A DNA stretch of 64,000 nucleotides. Origin: Sulfuriferula sp047300855. GTDB taxonomy: Bacteria > Pseudomonadota > Gammaproteobacteria > Burkholderiales > Sulfuriferulaceae. The notes beneath the pieces were generated by a model, which was not told the DNA's origin, searched no databases, and saw only the letters and a list, made by a program, of their open reading frames with translations. The position numbers were made by a program, and so were the translations under genes. Shown here one piece after another: positions 60,839 through 64,000 of the stretch (position 1 is the first letter of the stretch; each line of letters begins with the position of its first letter). The DNA is taken from positions 868,001-932,000 of the forward strand of contig NZ_CP170197.1 in the NCBI RefSeq assembly GCF_047300855.1, read 5' to 3'.

Positions 60839-60876
60839 CCCTACCTGCAGTTGTACTGGAGAGGGGCAGGTAAGGG
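60839..60876. terminator. Hairpin between convergent regulator and bactofilin genes
   Basis: CCCTACCTGC (60839-60848) faces GCAGGTAAGGG (60866-60876) with one extra base. No clear T-tract; probably a shared weak stop for both genes. Confidence 0.4.
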
Positions 60877-60888
60877 CTGTGTAACGGG

Positions 60889-61491
60889 TTAACCTTGGCG
60901 GCGGCCCGCCGAGTTTTTGGCGAGCACGGAAGCCGGATATGTTTGAGTGGGGCCGGAAACGTTTTCCTGATGAGCTTCCGGTTTTTCCTCAATGGTAATT
61001 TCCGGTACTTTAACCAGGCTGGCCTGCGGCGTTGAGAGTGTTGCCACATCTCCCGAGAGAACACCGCCTTCCTCTATCTTCAGCGCACCATAGCGGATCT
61101 GACCGGTAACTTTCCCGGTGGCATAAATCACCAGCCGCTTGCGGGCCGTGAGTTCACCTTCAAAATGACCACGCACTTCGGCGACGTCGATCTCCGCGGT
61201 GCCGGAAAAAACGCCACCTTCGGCGATGCGGATATCGCGGCTATTCATGGAAGCTTCCACGCGGCCTTCCACAACCAGAATTTCACAATCGGTGATTTCT
61301 GAACCTTTCAGCTTGATGTTGGGCCCTACGATGAGTTTGTTGCCTTCTTCATGCGATGCAGGTTTTGCGCTCGCAGAAGTTTCGAGTGGTTTGGGCGTAC
61401 TATCCAATGGCTTTGGCGTATCCAATAATGAATTATTCATGCTGTGGTGAGTGGGCTTGACGTGGGTTGGCTGCATGAAATTCTTGAGCAT
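60889..61491 (-). CDS. Bactofilin
   Basis: This 200-residue cytoskeletal protein has a central beta-helical bactofilin domain (residues ~52-150) with regular repeats such as ITDCEILVVEGRVEAS, RIAEGGVFSGTAEIDVAE and ALKIEEGGVLSGDV. Flanking Pro/Ser/Lys tails are low in order. Bactofilins form filaments under the membrane and recruit cell-wall enzymes. No peptidase gene is adjacent. AGAGGA precedes the ATG at 61491. Confidence 0.93.
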   Translation of the reverse strand: MLKNFMQPTHVKPTHHSMNNSLLDTPKPLDSTPKPLETSASAKPASHEEGNKLIVGPNIKLKGSEITDCEILVVEGRVEASMNSRDIRIAEGGVFSGTAEIDVAEVRGHFEGELTARKRLVIYATGKVTGQIRYGALKIEEGGVLSGDVATLSTPQASLVKVPEITIEEKPEAHQENVSGPTQTYPASVLAKNSAGRRQG

Positions 61492-61790
61492 AATGGATCG
61501 TCCTCTCGAAGGAATTGAGTCGCGGAAAGTGGCTACGGTAAAAATGCCGCCGTAGATTTGAGTCCGTATGCAAAATATGCGCCATTTATAAAATATCTAG
61601 AATAAACAGCTGGATAACTTAAAAGCGGGTGATAGAACGTTGCCAGAAGGGTGGATTTTGTCGCCGCTGAGCGACGGTAAATTCAGCTATTTTTATTTAA
61701 TATTAACTAAATCAAAGTGATGCCTGTTTTTTTCCTGTCGCTAACCGACGACGATGTGTGATGTTTTCGATAGAGTCTTGAATAATCCCT
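61492..61790. other. Divergent promoter region between bactofilin and ABC genes
   Basis: About 300 bases, AT-rich at 61550-61620 and 61680-61730. Short inverted sequence GTCGCC...GGCGAC-like parts near 61660. No gene seen. Confidence 0.35.
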
Positions 61791-63575
61791 ATGCCCCATA
61801 CCCGATCAACTCCAAAAAGCAGTCTGGCCACCCTCAAGGGCCTGTTGCCTTTTCTGGTGCCCTATAAACGGGAGTTTCTCGTGGCCGGCATTGCACTGCT
61901 GGTTGCAGCCGGTGCCACACTTGCCATTCCGTATGCGTTCAAGCAGATGATAGATCTCGGCTTTGGAGCAGCCGGCGCAAAAAGCATCCAGCATGTGAAT
62001 ACCTATTTCCTCGCGCTGTTCGGAGTGGCCTGCATTCTCGCCGTAGCCACGGCGGCGCGTTTTTACATGGTGTCGTGGTTGGGTGAACGCGTGACTGCCG
62101 ATATCCGCAGTGCGGTATACAGGCACGTCGTAAGTCAAAGCCCGCAGTTTTTTGAAACGACGCAGAGTGGCGAGGTATTGTCACGTCTGACCACTGATAC
62201 CACGCTGATTCAGGCAGTGGTCGGCACCAGCATTTCCATGGCCCTGCGCAACGCCTTGCTTTTCGTCGGTGGTCTGGCGATGCTGTTCGTTACCAGCGTC
62301 AAACTGTCGTCCATCATTATTGTGCTGCTGGCTGTCGTGGTGCTGCCGATCGTTATTTTTGGCCGGCGTGTGCGCAAGCTGTCGCGCGACTCGCAAGACC
62401 GCATTGCCGATGCGTCAGCAATGGCAGGCGAAATTCTCAACGCGATGCCAACGGTACAGGCATTCACTCATGAGGCCATGGAATCCAGCCGCTTCAGCAG
62501 CTTGGTTGAAAATGCTTTCAACACCGCGATGCGGCGCATTCGTGCGCGCGCCATGCTGACTTTGCTGGCGATCTTGCTGGTGTTTGGTGCCATCGTGTTC
62601 GTGCTGTGGCTGGGTGCGCACGCAGTGATCGACGGCCAGATGAGCGGCGGAGAACTGGGGCAGTTTATCCTCTATGCCGCGATCGTGGCGGGTGCCATCG
62701 GGGCTCTCTCGGAGGTGCTGGGTGAAGCGCAGCGAGCGGCAGGTGCGACCGAACGATTGCTGGAATTAATGGCAGCGCATTCGCCGATCCAGCCTCCCGC
62801 GCTGCCGCAGAAATTGCCGCCGCGCTCTCACAATGGCGCTGCACTGATGCTGCAGGAGGTCACTTTCCACTACCCCTCGCGGCCACTCACTGCATCCTTG
62901 AGTCACTTGTCGCTAGCCATCCAGCCGGGCGAGACCGTGGCGGTTGTCGGCCCGTCCGGCGCGGGCAAGACCACGCTGTTCCAGTTGTTGTTGCGTTTTT
63001 ATGATCCGCAACACGGATTGATCACTCTGGATGGCGTGGATATCAGACAGCTCGATTTGCATGACCTGCGCGCAGCCATCGGCATTGTGCCGCAGGATAC
63101 GGTAATTTTTTCTGCCAATGCGCTGGAGAATATCCGTTATGGCCGCATCGAAGCCAGCGATGCCGAAGTGATTGCAGCCGCCAAAATGGCTGCAGCGCAT
63201 GAATTCATCGAGAAACTTCCGCAAGGATATCAATCCTTTCTTGGCGAACGTGGCGTACGCCTGTCGGGCGGGCAGCGCCAGCGTATCGCCATCGCCCGCG
63301 CATTGCTCAAAAATCCGCCGCTATTGTTGCTGGACGAGGCGACCAGTGCGCTGGATGCCGAATCCGAGCGTCTGGTGCAAAGCGCGCTGGAGGCGGCATT
63401 GATTGGTCGTACCACGCTCATCATTGCGCACCGCCTGGCGACAGTGCAACGTGCCGACCGGATTATCGTGATGGAAAATGGTGAAATTGTGGAGACAGGT
63501 ACGCATGCGTCGCTGATTGCGCTGGGTGGCGTATATGCCAATCTTGCGGCACTGCAATTCCATGCCTTCAGTTAA
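61791..63575 (+). CDS. ABC exporter, fused permease/ATPase (MsbA-like type)
   Basis: This 594-residue half exporter has six membrane helices (residues ~20-320) and an ATPase domain (~350-590). Walker A is GPSGAGKTTLFQLLL (~387), the Q-loop GIVPQDTVIF, the signature VRLSGGQRQRIAIARALL and Walker B LLLLDEATSALDAES. It belongs to the homodimeric exporter group that includes MsbA and multidrug pumps; lack of lpxK or related genes nearby leaves lipid A or drug export open. Confidence 0.88.
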   Translation: MPHTRSTPKSSLATLKGLLPFLVPYKREFLVAGIALLVAAGATLAIPYAFKQMIDLGFGAAGAKSIQHVNTYFLALFGVACILAVATAARFYMVSWLGERVTADIRSAVYRHVVSQSPQFFETTQSGEVLSRLTTDTTLIQAVVGTSISMALRNALLFVGGLAMLFVTSVKLSSIIIVLLAVVVLPIVIFGRRVRKLSRDSQDRIADASAMAGEILNAMPTVQAFTHEAMESSRFSSLVENAFNTAMRRIRARAMLTLLAILLVFGAIVFVLWLGAHAVIDGQMSGGELGQFILYAAIVAGAIGALSEVLGEAQRAAGATERLLELMAAHSPIQPPALPQKLPPRSHNGAALMLQEVTFHYPSRPLTASLSHLSLAIQPGETVAVVGPSGAGKTTLFQLLLRFYDPQHGLITLDGVDIRQLDLHDLRAAIGIVPQDTVIFSANALENIRYGRIEASDAEVIAAAKMAAAHEFIEKLPQGYQSFLGERGVRLSGGQRQRIAIARALLKNPPLLLLDEATSALDAESERLVQSALEAALIGRTTLIIAHRLATVQRADRIIVMENGEIVETGTHASLIALGGVYANLAALQFHAFS

Positions 63576-63587
63576 GCCATATGCGCG

Positions 63588-63617
63588 TTGCCGAGAATGT
63601 TGCTGACGTGCTAGAAT
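63588..63617 (+). promoter_or_regulatory. Putative rpsB promoter
   Basis: TTGCCG (63588-63593) and TAGAAT (63612-63617) with 18 bases between, about 115 bases before the rpsB start. Leader long enough for control by S2. Confidence 0.5.
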
Positions 63618-63669
63618 TACGCCCTTGGTGTGCATGGTGCGCATCAAAATTCGCACAGTCGTCAATAGC

Positions 63670-63720
63670 TTAGGGTGCCCCATGCGGGGTGTTGGGCGAC
63701 GGCTGGAGGCTTAACCCTAA
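63670..63720 (+). promoter_or_regulatory. Structured rpsB leader (possible S2 autoregulation site)
   Basis: TTAGGGT (63670-63676) can pair with ACCCTAA (63714-63720), enclosing a CCCC-ATGC-GGGG hairpin (63678-63689). The structure ends right before the ribosome site AGGA (63721-63724). In other proteobacteria the rpsB leader is a target of ribosomal protein S2; a direct match was not tested. Confidence 0.45.
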
Positions 63721-63730
63721 AGGAAAATCT

Positions 63731-64000
63731 ATGTCCATTACCATGCGTCAAATGCTGGAGGCCGGTGTTCACTTCGGCCATCAAACCCGTTTCTGGAACC
63801 CGAAGATGGCACCGTACATCTTCGGTCATCGCAACAAAATCCACATCGTCAACCTTGAAAAAAGCTTGCCGATGTTCGAGGATGCGCTGAAATTCGTGCG
63901 CAAATTGTCCGCCAACAAGGGTACTGTGCTGTTTGTCGGTACCAAGCGCTCAGCGCGCGAAATTGTGCGCGAAGAAGCTGAGCGCGCCGGTATGCCCTAT
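63731..64000 (+). CDS. rpsB: 30S ribosomal protein S2 (partial, cut by window end)
   Basis: The first 90 residues are present and match S2: MRQMLEAGVHFGHQTRFWNP, then APYIFGHRNKIHIVNLEKS and GTVLFVGTKRSAREIV. The frame stays open to the window edge. The start is ATG 63731 with AGGA upstream. tsf is expected to follow. Confidence 0.97.
   Translation, partial: MSITMRQMLEAGVHFGHQTRFWNPKMAPYIFGHRNKIHIVNLEKSLPMFEDALKFVRKLSANKGTVLFVGTKRSAREIVREEAERAGMPY

Overview
The window looks like chromosomal DNA of a betaproteobacterium, most likely from the Nitrosomonadales/Gallionellales side of the class. This rests on protein style and gene order read by eye: glnE-ilvE-zinc-finger, yhdP-nitrilase-tldD, acpS-nagZ, and a qseE/qseG/qseF-type regulatory trio. 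No database search was possible. There is no rRNA operon, no CRISPR array, no prophage and no intact insertion sequence. Most of the window is housekeeping DNA with short scarred stretches between gene blocks.

Layout. 0-3.9 kb: queD, a small lipoprotein, a PRC-barrel protein, an AI-2E-type permease, a small secreted protein and a transposase scrap. 3.7-7.6 kb (minus): glnE, ilvE and a CHCC zinc-finger gene. 7.6-17.9 kb (plus): acs, yhdP, nitrilase, tldD, a Lys/Ala-rich DUF2934 protein and a DAHP synthase. 18.3-22.9 kb (minus): an unknown gene, a MoxR ATPase and a metallopeptidase/VWA-like protein, then purT. 23-31.3 kb: a Nudix gene, then five minus-strand genes dominated by cyclic di-GMP turnover (a diguanylate cyclase, an unknown 535-residue protein, and an operon of a PstS-like protein, a porin-like protein and a PAS-GGDEF-EAL protein). 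31.4-38 kb: tRNA-Ser followed by a decayed region with a structured nucleic-acid element, an autotransporter, a DsrE-like protein, an SbmA/BacA-like ABC transporter and the C-terminal scrap of a DNA methyltransferase. 38.2-44.7 kb (plus): a tightly overlapping run of radical SAM, acpS, nagZ, CDF efflux, uracil-DNA glycosylase, tautomerase, uvrC and pgsA. 44.9-50.6 kb: a zinc alcohol dehydrogenase broken by one in-frame TAA, a Tat-exported PhoD phosphatase, an MFS exporter and a DsbG-like protein. 50.8-56.1 kb: a QseE/GlrK-like kinase, a QseG-like lipoprotein and a sigma54 activator, followed by a sigma54 promoter with two upstream activator-like sites driving an EF-hand gene, then EF-hand+BON and BON genes. 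56.5-60.8 kb: an OFA-type MFS carrier, gamma-glutamyltransferase, TauE/SafE permease and Lrp/AsnC regulator. 60.9-64 kb: bactofilin, an MsbA-type ABC exporter and the start of rpsB.

The most interesting points are: (1) the kinase/lipoprotein/sigma54-activator trio with a readable sigma54 promoter and two TGTC-N10-GACA-like sites in front of a periplasmic EF-hand/BON gene series; (2) an exact 45-bp in-frame tandem duplication inside the signal peptide of the EF-hand+BON protein; (3) a roughly 105-nt element after the autotransporter gene that can fold into nested stems with a possible pseudoknot and a competing hairpin; (4) the alcohol dehydrogenase interrupted by a single stop codon; (5) the five-gene cyclic di-GMP block with an unknown partner; and (6) three inverted repeats of similar design between unrelated genes. 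None of these is proven to be a new system.
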